6,205 nt of DNA from CAZILN01 sp964540005 (lineage in GTDB: Bacteria; Bacteroidota; Bacteroidia; Bacteroidales; SM23-62): assembly GCA_964540005.1 (NCBI GenBank), contig CAZILN010000238.1:1-6205 (forward strand). Reading direction: 5' to 3'. Positions 1-6,205 of the stretch are shown piece after piece. The notes beneath the pieces were generated by a model that was not told the DNA's origin, made no database searches, and saw only the letters and a list, made by a program, of their open reading frames with translations. Made by a program: the position numbers and the translations under genes. Positions within the stretch are counted from its first letter, which is position 1; each line of letters opens with the position of its first letter.

Positions 1-1056
1 TGCGGGAGAATCATACCACCGGATATCAGTACCTGTAGCAGTCAGATCGGGTGTCGTTTCACCGAAACAAACGGTTTCATCCAATATTCCTGGTGCACCT
101 GGCACAGTTTTGATCTCCAGCGACACACATGTGGCAGGCCCTTCACAGGCATTAACAGTCTGTGTGGTATAGTAGGTATAGGTCCCTGTTCCTGTTTCAC
201 CTGTTGCAAAGGGCGAACCGGTGGACACCAGGTTGGTCAGTAATGCATCATCATACCAGCTGATGCCGGTGCCTGCAGCTTCCAGGTCCGGTGTGATCTC
301 CCCAAAACATATGGCAGTATCTGAACTCACAGGTGCTAAGGGCAAAGTATGAATGGTCAATGAATCAACTGTTGCCGGACTCTCACAATTATTGACAGTC
401 TGTGTGACATAATACAGGTAGATACTGTCCTGGGTCTGACCTGTGACAAAGGGAGTTCCTGATGCAACCAGGTTTGTCAGTAACTCATCATCATACCAGC
501 TGATGTTAGACCCTGTAGCCGTCAGGTCCGGAGTTGCCTCACCAAAACAAATAGTTTCATCAGAAGATACAGGAGCAGCCGGTATTTCATGAATGGTAAG
601 GATAACCTCATTTGCATCACTTTCACAATAGTTTTCTGTCTGGGTAACATAATAATCATAAGTTCCTGAAGCAGTCTCACCGGTAGCGAAAGGAGATCCG
701 GCAAAAGTTGAATCAAGTAATGCAGCATCATTGTACCATACCAGGTCTGTACCGGTTGCTGTCAGATCCAGGGTTGCTTCACCATAACATATAGTCACAT
801 CAGCGGCCGTTGGTTCCCCCGGGGTTTCCTTAATGGTAAGCGTTACTGTATCAGCCTGGCTTTCACTTTCATTAATGGTTTGGGTAATATAATAAGTATA
901 TGTTCCTGCAGCAGTCTCGCCAGTTGTAAAAGTATTTCCTGTATGTACGGGGTTTGTCAGCTCCCCGTCACTGTACCAGGTAATGTTCGAACCAGTTGCA
1001 ACCAAGTCAGGAATACTCCTGGTCGTACAGGCTGAATCATTTTCTGCAACCGGGGG
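1..1056 (-). repeat. Tandem array of exact 240-base (80-residue) Ig-like repeats
   Basis: Units, in order of translation, are R0 817-1056, R1 577-816, R2 337-576, R3 97-336 and a partial R4 1-96. Each full unit is exactly 80 codons with no insertion or deletion. The shared pattern is 'xICFGExTPDLTATGxxIxWYDDxxL', then 'G(S/T)PFxTGET', 'GTYxYYVTQT', 'xxCES' and 'LTI', ending with a proline linker. This matches the Ig-like repeats associated with CHU_C/gliding-motility C-terminal domains in Bacteroidota (Ig_7-type, family name from memory). R2 and R3 are the closest pair, about two thirds identical by eye. R0 is the most divergent, as expected for a boundary unit. A cysteine pair about 54 residues apart in R1, R2 and R3 probably forms an intradomain disulfide. 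The array likely acts as a stalk that projects the beta-helix head. Confidence 0.88.
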
Positions 1057-3711
1057 CAGGCAGAATTCGTCTGCTCCGATATCGGGATTTGTTGCATCTC
1101 TTATTTCACTATCAATATCATCCGTTACTTCGGAAACCGGTGTGCCGGCATTATTCAGGAGGGAATTAGGGAAGTGCGGATCATCAGTTGAAGCAAACGA
1201 CGGATCAACTGGCAGGGAACTGGCATCCAGTCCTGATGCAGATTGCCAGTCAGAAAGTGCAGGCTGATCTGTTGAATTCCAGAATCCAAGGACAGATCCT
1301 GTGGTATACAGATTATTATAGTCGCTTGTTATACCTGTAGTTTCCTCACTATAAATGGCATACCCCCCGGATTGATTGTCCAGAATATTATTTATTAAAG
1401 TAATATTTGAGCTGCTTGTCCGAAGGTAGAAAGTCCTGGAAATCACCAGCTGACCCGCAGTTATTACAGAATTATTATAGAGCTTCAGATTGATTGTGTT
1501 TCTTAAATAAATCCCATAACTGTAACCGCCAGAGAGTTCTGAATTTATGTTGATGTAGTTATTTACTATTAATCCTTCATTATTTGAATTACCATCACAA
1601 CCAAGCAGGTATATTCCATATCCCTGCGTCGCATCAGGAGCATAAATTAAGTTCTTCTCTATTAACATGGTACTATCACAATAGTAGCACCTGATACCAT
1701 AATAAGTTGCTCCCGAAGTACTTGATATTCTATTCTCCTGAATAATAAGAGATTCCTGATTGTACAAACGTATCGCATTGTCGGATTGATCCATAAATTC
1801 ATTATTGGATATTTCAGTACCTGTAGTCCGAACCGAAGAATTTCCGACAAGGTCAATGGCAAATGTGCCATACTTCAGGAGATTTTGCTTAAAGACATTG
1901 CTATCTCCGATATAATCCAATGAGCCCTGAAACAATTCTCCATCGACAATACTGCCATATTGTGACCCAATTATTTGGTTATTATGAAACTGGATATTTG
2001 AAGCATAGCCTATCATCTGAAGGACTGTGGCATAATCTGTCCCTCCGGATGAGATGGTTATATTCTTAAAAGAAATATAGTCGGCTCCATCCAGCTTGAC
2101 AGTATAGTTATCTCCACTCCCGGACGGGGAATAAGTGAGGGTTACCAGTGAGCTATCACCTGCGGCAGATTGAAACGTGATATCATTTGTTTTCGAGCAA
2201 TTGATAATATCTGGTATGGTAATCTGCTCGCTATAGGTTCCATTAGCTACATCAAAAACTACTGCTCCCCTGACTCCACCGTTAATTAAAGCCTGAACAG
2301 CTTCTGTGAAAAATGTATAATCTGCTGAAGGTCCAATAGTATATGTTCCACCCAGTGCAGGATAGATAAATTCATCAGCTCCCATACATGGACTGGTACC
2401 ATCACGTGCCTCGTCATCAATGTCAGCAGTAACTTCAGTTAAGGGAGTTCCAGCCTGCAGTGATACATTCGCAGCATGCAGATCAGAATCAGAAAAAAAG
2501 ACAGGGTCAATCGTAATGGAATTATCTGCCTGAGATGTAGCAGTTTTCCAGGCATTAAGATCCGTGATATCGGCAGACCAGTAGGCCAGATTCATTCCTG
2601 TTGTAAAAAGATTATTATAATCAGTTGTAACAGAGGATGTTACTGCGCTATATACTGAATAGCCTCCAGCAGAGTTTACGAAAATGTTGTTTTTCAGAGT
2701 AATTTCCGAGGAACCGGAAGCAATATCGATGGACTTACTGGTGGATAAAGTTCCTGTAACATTGAGCGAGTTATAATACACCTTCTGATATGTGGAATTA
2801 GAACATCTTATTCCGGTGCTTGTATTGCCAAATGTATTTATATGAACAAAATTGTTTGCTATTATCTGTTCATTGCCAGAACTTCCATCGCAACTGGTGA
2901 AATAAAGACCATACGCACCATAATTATTTGTTCTGTCAACCTTATTATTCCGGACGATCATCTGGTTGTCACAATACCTGCAATATATACCGTAATAAGG
3001 GGTAGCAGTGGAGCTGCTCTTCATAGTATTTTCCTGTATAAGCGGAGCATCCTGATATTCCAATTTTATCCCTTCGTAGTATTGTTCGTTGAATTGATTA
3101 CCGGTAATCTCAGTACCAGTGTTACTACCTTTAAAACAAATTCCCATCGAACCTCCTGTGAACTGATTCTCAATAAAAAAATTATTATGTTCTGTGGTTC
3201 CGTATGCAGAATATATTAATGCCAGGTCTTCAGAGTTTGATGTTGTTGATACTCCAATAATCCTGGTGTTAATAAACCTGTTATAGGTGGAATTGTTGGT
3301 GAATTCAACAGCTCTTGAATAATCTGTCCCGGTGGCAGCAATTGTCATGTTTTTGAAAGTAATGTGATCGGCTCCGTTGAACTTGATAGTGTAATTATCT
3401 GAACTGCTGCTCGCAGAATACGTCAGAACAACATCTGAACTGGTACCGCTCAATGACTGAAAAACGATTGTGTCTGTAGATGATGTTCCATCAATATCCG
3501 GAATAGTGATCTGCTCAGGAAAAGTATCAGTTACAACATTAAAGGTAACAGTACCTCCGATACCGTAAGTTGTCAGCGAGTCAATTGCATCTGCAAATGT
3601 TTCATAATCTGAGGGCACTACACCTAAGGTCCGGGTACCGGATATCTGTGAAAAAGCATTAATACCTGTAAATACTGTGATAATCAGTATTATGCTCCAT
3701 TTGTATCTCAT
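1..3711 (-). CDS. Secreted parallel beta-helix / Ig-like repeat protein, 3' end cut by window
   Basis: A single uninterrupted frame of 1,237 codons runs from the ATG at 3711-3709 to the left edge. I translated every line and found no stop, so the C-terminus lies outside. Residues 1-21 form a signal peptide (basic MRYKW, hydrophobic core, A-F-S before Q22). Residues about 25-448 and 454-883 are two homologous modules rich in Asn, Gly and Tyr ladders such as 'IQENTM', 'IVRNNKV' and 'IIANNFVHI'. These are typical of right-handed parallel beta-helices of the pectate-lyase-like or NosD-like fold. Each module ends in a 'DIDxExRD...GADEF' signature. From residue 886 there are Ig-like repeats of 80 residues resembling the CHU_C-associated Ig family of Bacteroidota. 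The start is supported by the signal peptide; there is no Shine-Dalgarno, as is usual in this phylum. No catalytic motif is evident, so a binding, adhesive or glycan-contacting surface role is inferred. It is probably exported by Sec and then the type IX system, but the sorting domain that would confirm this would be off-window. Confidence 0.9.
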   Translation of the reverse strand, partial: MRYKWSIILIITVFTGINAFSQISGTRTLGVVPSDYETFADAIDSLTTYGIGGTVTFNVVTDTFPEQITIPDIDGTSSTDTIVFQSLSGTSSDVVLTYSASSSSDNYTIKFNGADHITFKNMTIAATGTDYSRAVEFTNNSTYNRFINTRIIGVSTTSNSEDLALIYSAYGTTEHNNFFIENQFTGGSMGICFKGSNTGTEITGNQFNEQYYEGIKLEYQDAPLIQENTMKSSSTATPYYGIYCRYCDNQMIVRNNKVDRTNNYGAYGLYFTSCDGSSGNEQIIANNFVHINTFGNTSTGIRCSNSTYQKVYYNSLNVTGTLSTSKSIDIASGSSEITLKNNIFVNSAGGYSVYSAVTSSVTTDYNNLFTTGMNLAYWSADITDLNAWKTATSQADNSITIDPVFFSDSDLHAANVSLQAGTPLTEVTADIDDEARDGTSPCMGADEFIYPALGGTYTIGPSADYTFFTEAVQALINGGVRGAVVFDVANGTYSEQITIPDIINCSKTNDITFQSAAGDSSLVTLTYSPSGSGDNYTVKLDGADYISFKNITISSGGTDYATVLQMIGYASNIQFHNNQIIGSQYGSIVDGELFQGSLDYIGDSNVFKQNLLKYGTFAIDLVGNSSVRTTGTEISNNEFMDQSDNAIRLYNQESLIIQENRISSTSGATYYGIRCYYCDSTMLIEKNLIYAPDATQGYGIYLLGCDGNSNNEGLIVNNYININSELSGGYSYGIYLRNTINLKLYNNSVITAGQLVISRTFYLRTSSSNITLINNILDNQSGGYAIYSEETTGITSDYNNLYTTGSVLGFWNSTDQPALSDWQSASGLDASSLPVDPSFASTDDPHFPNSLLNNAGTPVSEVTDDIDSEIRDATNPDIGADEFCLPPVAENDSACTTRSIPDLVATGSNITWYSDGELTNPVHTGNTFTTGETAAGTYTYYITQTINESESQADTVTLTIKETPGEPTAADVTICYGEATLDLTATGTDLVWYNDAALLDSTFAGSPFATGETASGTYDYYVTQTENYCESDANEVILTIHEIPAAPVSSDETICFGEATPDLTATGSNISWYDDELLTNLVASGTPFVTGQTQDSIYLYYVTQTVNNCESPATVDSLTIHTLPLAPVSSDTAICFGEITPDLEAAGTGISWYDDALLTNLVSTGSPFATGETGTGTYTYYTTQTVNACEGPATCVSLEIKTVPGAPGILDETVCFGETTPDLTATGTDIRWYDSPA
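1063..2352 (-). repeat. Beta-helix module 2 (residues about 454-883)
   Basis: This is the second copy of the duplication. It opens with 'DYTFFTEAVQAL' and then gives 'EQITIPDI' (495-502), 'DNYTVKLDGADYISFKN', the Asn-ladder coils 'GTEISNNEFMD' and 'LIIQENRI', and finally VTDDIDSEIRD plus IGADEF (878-883). Corresponding landmarks are 429 to 435 residues apart from those of module 1, so the copies differ by only a few small indels. Divergence is clear at protein level, so the duplication is not recent. The module leads directly into the Ig-like array through a CLPP linker. Confidence 0.8.
2368..3639 (-). repeat. Beta-helix module 1 (residues about 25-448)
   Basis: This is the first copy of an internal duplication. 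It opens with 'DYETFADAIDSL', then 'EQITIPDI' (66-73), 'DNYTIKFNGADHITFKN' and a series of Asn-ladder coils such as 'GTEITGNQFNE' and 'LIQENTM'. It closes with 'VTADIDDEARDGTSPCMGADEF' in split form: VTADIDDEARD (427-437) and GADEF (444-448). The pattern fits a right-handed parallel beta-helix, with the terminal part resembling the choice-of-anchor/GA[YD]E motif seen in many Bacteroidota secreted proteins. Cysteines 244, 247 and 274 recur at matching positions in module 2. Confidence 0.8.
3649..3711 (-). other. N-terminal signal peptide of the beta-helix protein
   Basis: The first 21 codons encode a short basic start (M-R-Y-K-W), a hydrophobic stretch (SIILIITVFTGI) and a small-residue site A19-F20-S21 before Q22. 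This is a good signal peptidase I pattern (A-x-S). There is no cysteine at +1, so it is not a lipoprotein. It also fixes ATG 3711 as the real start rather than an internal methionine, and shows that this gene is separate from the upstream frame although both lie in the same phase. Confidence 0.8.
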
Positions 3712-3768
3712 AATTTGTACAACTATTAAGTTACGATATCCTCTAATTGTCTGTCAGTACCTGGTTTG
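3712..3768 (-). other. 57-base spacer between the two genes
   Basis: This short AT-rich gap separates the TAA of the upstream gene (3771-3769) from the ATG at 3711. I see no stem-loop followed by a T-run that would act as a terminator. I also see no Bacteroidota-type promoter (TTTG at -33 with TAnnTTTG at -7). The only purine-rich patch, AGAGGA in minus-strand sense (3739-3744), is about 27 bases from the start, too far for a ribosome binding site. An 8-base palindrome TTGTACAA (3715-3722) sits just before the start and may be chance. The spacer is consistent with cotranscription. Confidence 0.55.
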
Positions 3769-6205
3769 TTAATTATCCGGGATTAAACCCTGTGAATAAT
3801 CAACAGCCGGATTTGCCATGTATTTATGGTTCGGGGTAAGCAGGCGCATGATAATGTTTATCAGAGATCTGTTTTTGAACTTTGAATAGCTATTGTCATA
3901 AACCATGCTACCCATGACCCTGATATCCAGATCGACATTCTCATCTATCATATCCAACGGGACAATATAACTTCCATCAAGATTGTCTACAACCATGCCT
4001 GCCTGGCCTTCTGAAAGAGTTACTCCTATCTGGTCACTAAACCCGGGTCCGAGCAAATTTCCGTATTTGTCTTTTGGTCTGATATAGATCCGTGCGGGCA
4101 GATCCTTTTTAATATTCCCATTAAGGTGGAACAGCCTCGAACGAAAACGTCTCGAATCCCCATAATTGATCTGCATTGATCTTGAACCGCTTCTTGAATA
4201 AGTCCCGATATCCTCGTCGTTACCTTCAATATCAAATTCAATACGGTATATTCCAGGCTTTTTAGTATCCGTGAACTGGTAAGAATAGTTACCTTCCCCC
4301 TTATTCTCCAGGGTAATGTTATTCTGTTCTGGAATAATTGCCTTGTATATTTTCGGATCCTTCATCAATAAATGGTACTTTTTATCAGCAAAGGTGGGCA
4401 TATCAAGAAGTACTGAATCAGATTTGCATCGCTCGAGAATGAAGCTTATCTCCTCATCGAGTTTAGACCTCCAGGTCCTTTTATGTGTTATCACTGAAGT
4501 CCTGGCCATGATCTTTCCGATCTTCTCAGCAGGTTTATTGATTGTTGCATTTACTGAAGCATCAGTAATGGGAGTGCCGTTAGCATTTAGTGTTACTGCA
4601 ATTTCTAAGGGAATCCCAACCACTCTTTCTCTTAATCCGAAATTAAGATTATAATCCAGTGCAGAATTATCTACGATAGCACTCGCCTGATATGACACAC
4701 CTGGATTACCACTGATATTCATTTTCCAGTCACCCTTTGCATATATGGTTTTATCACCTACCTGGACTGGCAGGTCGAGCGAGAAAATACGATAACTGGG
4801 GCCATCAGAAACCTGACCGATATCTGTCAGTGGAATGCCATCTTTTTCAACTTCGAATCTGAAATTTGGCTGATCTGCTCTATCACCTGACATAGTAAGA
4901 AGAATATGATTGGCGTTCTTATCAACAGTAAATATTTCTTCCTGGTTAGCGCGTGTTATTGATTTATACCTGAAGTCAATCAGTTGCGGACTGCACCCAT
5001 GCAATAGTTCAACAAGGGTCTCCTGCATATACTGGCTGAAAACATCTACATTGTCTTCAGCTAACAGATACGGTTCCCCTTCAGTCAATGATGCCAGTTG
5101 TCCTAATGTTATTGCATATCCATCATGCACGTTTATACCAATTACGAAAATCTTAATATTCAGATCTGTATTTATGTAAATTTCTTCACCAGTCGGATCA
5201 ATATTAGAGTCCCCATATGGAGGATATGCAATGGTTTTATTTTGTATTGTCCACTGCCCATCATCCTGCTTGTATACCATTGGATTATAGTTTTGTTCTC
5301 CATCAGTAATAATAACGATATACTGGGCATTATTACCAGTATAACTTTGTAAGGTTTTAATCGCTTTATGTAATCCCCCTCCCATTGAAGTATAGCCATC
5401 ATCTACCTTATTATTGACATGTAAAACCAGGTTAGCAATTTCTGTTTCATTCACCATTTCTACCAATGCGGCATCACTGAAATCAACCTCACTTTCAAAG
5501 TAAATAACACCCACACGGTCACAATTCATGAAGTGGCCCTGGATGACGAGCGGATCGAGTAACCAGGTAATGGCCTCCTGCAATTTTTCAAGTTTCGATT
5601 CTCCAGTTGAAGTACCTGCACTTCCGCTCATGCTTCCCGATATATCAAGCACGAGCATCAGATCAATGGAGCAATCCTTAACCGATAAAGATTTTGTAGA
5701 AACTGCATCAGGACAAGAACCATTTCCGGCAGCTCTTAATGTCAGTATAACAGTATTACCGTTATCAGCTGGGACTGCTGTATAAGTAGGAGTTAATGTG
5801 GTAGCATTTGTCATACCTCCATAACCGTTTTCAGTCCACTCCAATCCGCCATGATCGCTTGCGGATGCATCTCCTACAGTATAGGAGCTGTTTACACAGA
5901 TATTTGCATTAGTGCCTGCATCGGCAAATGGAGCAGGTGTAACGTCAATTGAACCAGCTGCGGTGATGGAGCCACAACCACCGGTCAAGGTAACAGTGTA
6001 GTTAAAGAGACCCGATTCAGTTGGGGTACCACTGATAGTAGCAACATCCGCGGCCCATCCGCCACTGACTCCTGCAGGCAGGCCGGTAAAATTGGCTCCC
6101 GTGGCTCCGGTGGTAGCATAAGTTATATCCGCGATAACCGCATTTATACACGGGGTCTGATTATCAGTACCTGCAGCTGAACTTAATGAGATAGTATTGT
6201 CAGGG
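3769..6205 (-). CDS. vWA-domain surface protein with Ig/PKD-like and filamin-like domains, 5' end cut by window
   Basis: An open frame of 811 sense codons plus TAA (3771-3769) runs in from the right edge; its start is outside. Numbering from the edge, residues about 9-92 are an Ig-like repeat ('GTDNQTPCINAVI', 'GLPAGVSG', 'ATISGTPTESGLFNYTV') and 93-175 are a PKD-like repeat ('ADAGTNANICVNSSYTV', 'TLTPTYTAVPAD'). Residues 180-402 are a vWA domain. The metal site is complete: D187-x-S189-x-S191, T272 in 'TSMGGGL' and D301 in 'ITDGEQN'. The rest is beta-sandwich sequence with a filamin-like 'RPKDKYGNLLGPG' near residue 709. The order vWA then Ig-like domains recalls CLCA-type and other surface vWA proteins that bind protein ligands through a metal ion. 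No protease motif is visible. The C-terminus (…GLIPDN) shows no type IX sorting domain. It probably forms an operon with the downstream beta-helix gene. A putative TTG at 5988 is not a credible start because the repeat fold continues upstream of it. Confidence 0.88.
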   Translation of the reverse strand, partial: PDNTISLSSAAGTDNQTPCINAVIADITYATTGATGANFTGLPAGVSGGWAADVATISGTPTESGLFNYTVTLTGGCGSITAAGSIDVTPAPFADAGTNANICVNSSYTVGDASASDHGGLEWTENGYGGMTNATTLTPTYTAVPADNGNTVILTLRAAGNGSCPDAVSTKSLSVKDCSIDLMLVLDISGSMSGSAGTSTGESKLEKLQEAITWLLDPLVIQGHFMNCDRVGVIYFESEVDFSDAALVEMVNETEIANLVLHVNNKVDDGYTSMGGGLHKAIKTLQSYTGNNAQYIVIITDGEQNYNPMVYKQDDGQWTIQNKTIAYPPYGDSNIDPTGEEIYINTDLNIKIFVIGINVHDGYAITLGQLASLTEGEPYLLAEDNVDVFSQYMQETLVELLHGCSPQLIDFRYKSITRANQEEIFTVDKNANHILLTMSGDRADQPNFRFEVEKDGIPLTDIGQVSDGPSYRIFSLDLPVQVGDKTIYAKGDWKMNISGNPGVSYQASAIVDNSALDYNLNFGLRERVVGIPLEIAVTLNANGTPITDASVNATINKPAEKIGKIMARTSVITHKRTWRSKLDEEISFILERCKSDSVLLDMPTFADKKYHLLMKDPKIYKAIIPEQNNITLENKGEGNYSYQFTDTKKPGIYRIEFDIEGNDEDIGTYSRSGSRSMQINYGDSRRFRSRLFHLNGNIKKDLPARIYIRPKDKYGNLLGPGFSDQIGVTLSEGQAGMVVDNLDGSYIVPLDMIDENVDLDIRVMGSMVYDNSYSKFKNRSLINIIMRLLTPNHKYMANPAVDYSQGLIPDN
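3925..4101 (-). other. Filamin-like beta-sandwich near the C-terminus of the vWA protein
   Basis: Residues about 702-760 (from the right edge) read 'LPARIYIRPKDKYGNLLGPG', followed by 'VTLSEGQAGMVVDNLDGSYIVPLDM' in two strands. The 'P.D.YGN.LGPG' turn followed by a 'DG.Y.V' strand is characteristic of filamin/ABP280-type and invasin-type Ig-like repeats. It probably serves as a structural spacer. Only about 50 residues follow before the stop, too few and without the glycine-rich pattern expected for a type IX sorting domain. Confidence 0.6.
4999..5667 (-). other. von Willebrand factor A domain with intact MIDAS
   Basis: The segment begins with strand 1 'IDLMLVLDISGSMSG' (D-x-S-x-S at 5634-5646) and continues with helix 1 'KLEKLQEAITWLL'. 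It then has 'DRVGVIYFESEV', the MIDAS threonine in 'GYTSMGGGLHKAI', 'YIVIITDGEQN', 'IKIFVIGINV' and the final 'LASLTEGEPYLLAEDNVDVFSQYMQETL' in two parts. All five metal-coordinating positions are present, so divalent-cation-dependent ligand binding is expected. About 45 residues separate 'TDGEQN' from 'IKIFVIGI', longer than usual for this loop. Confidence 0.88.
5680..6180 (-). other. N-terminal Ig-like and PKD-like repeats of the vWA protein
   Basis: Two adjacent beta-sandwich repeats precede the vWA domain. The first (about residues 9-92) has the 'ATTGATGANFTGLPAGVSG...ISGTPTESGLFNYTVTLTGGCG' pattern of the putative-Ig type common in giant Bacteroidota adhesins. The second (about 93-175) has the 'ICVNSSYTV...LTPTYTAVPADNGNTVILTLRAAGNGSC' PKD-like pattern often seen repeated many times in the same proteins. 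Each carries a cysteine near its start and one near its end, probably paired. More copies are likely beyond the right edge. Confidence 0.75.

Noticed and set aside
241..510. Near-identical short DNA motif 'catcatcataccagctgatg' style occurring twice, as a possible regulatory or recombination repeat
   Set aside because: The two occurrences are 240 bases apart at the same place in R2 and R3 and simply encode the conserved 'ISWYDD' strand of the Ig-like repeat.
522..731. Minus-strand open frame rich in Leu and Met
   Set aside because: It is an alternative-frame shadow inside the Ig-like repeat array, whose real frame is unbroken and encodes recognisable repeats.
1..1056. CRISPR-like or satellite repeat
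   Set aside because: The periodicity is protein coding, in frame, 240 bases long, without short direct repeats separated by unique spacers.
2842..3219. Plus-strand open frame of 125 codons
   Set aside because: It lies wholly antisense to the beta-helix gene, has no recognisable domain, and its length is expected from the low number of stop codons opposite a repeat-rich coding sequence.
3712..3771. The two genes as one gene split by a premature stop, since they share the same reading phase
   Set aside because: The downstream frame begins with a clear signal peptide directly after its ATG, and the spacer contains an additional in-phase TGA and no domain-like sequence, so two separate genes is the better reading.
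4316..4654. Plus-strand open frame of 112 codons with hydrophobic start
   Set aside because: It is antisense to the continuous vWA gene frame; the hydrophobic look is the mirror of charged and polar codons on the real strand.
5986..5988. TTG codon as the start of the vWA gene
   Set aside because: The frame stays open to the right edge and the sequence upstream of the TTG is the first half of a clear Ig-like repeat, so the true start is outside the window.

Overview
The window looks like a fragment of a Bacteroidota genome, probably an environmental or marine-type member of Bacteroidales, Flavobacteriales, Cytophagales or relatives. The evidence is the protein content: Ig-like and PKD-like modules with the CHU_C-associated style of sequence, a parallel beta-helix protein whose modules end in the 'DIGADEF'-type signature, moderately AT-rich DNA, and no Shine-Dalgarno sequence before the one visible start codon. 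No hallmark gene (ribosomal, housekeeping or RNA) is present, so no finer placement is possible.

Layout: all coding sequence is on the minus strand. It consists of two very large genes in tandem, each cut by a window edge. The upstream gene (right side, 6205 to 3769) lacks its 5' end. Its product has N-terminal Ig/PKD-like beta-sandwich repeats, then a von Willebrand factor A (vWA) domain with a complete MIDAS metal site, then further beta-sandwich domains including a filamin-like one. It stops without a recognisable type IX secretion C-terminal domain. After a 57-base spacer comes the downstream gene (3711 to the left edge), which lacks its 3' end. It starts with a signal peptide, followed by two homologous parallel beta-helix modules of about 430 residues. 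These are followed by a tandem array of Ig-like repeats that are each exactly 80 residues (240 bases) long and continue out of the window.

Both products look exported and dedicated to binding, adhesion or cell-surface structure rather than metabolism. Short spacing, shared strand and no visible promoter between them suggest one transcription unit. A joint role, with the vWA protein and the beta-helix/Ig protein as parts of one surface assembly, is inference only. The window contains no RNA gene, mobile element, CRISPR array, convincing terminator or other non-coding region. The points most worth a second look are the indel-free 240-base repeat array, the duplicated beta-helix with a conserved cysteine pattern, and the missing sorting domain on the vWA protein.
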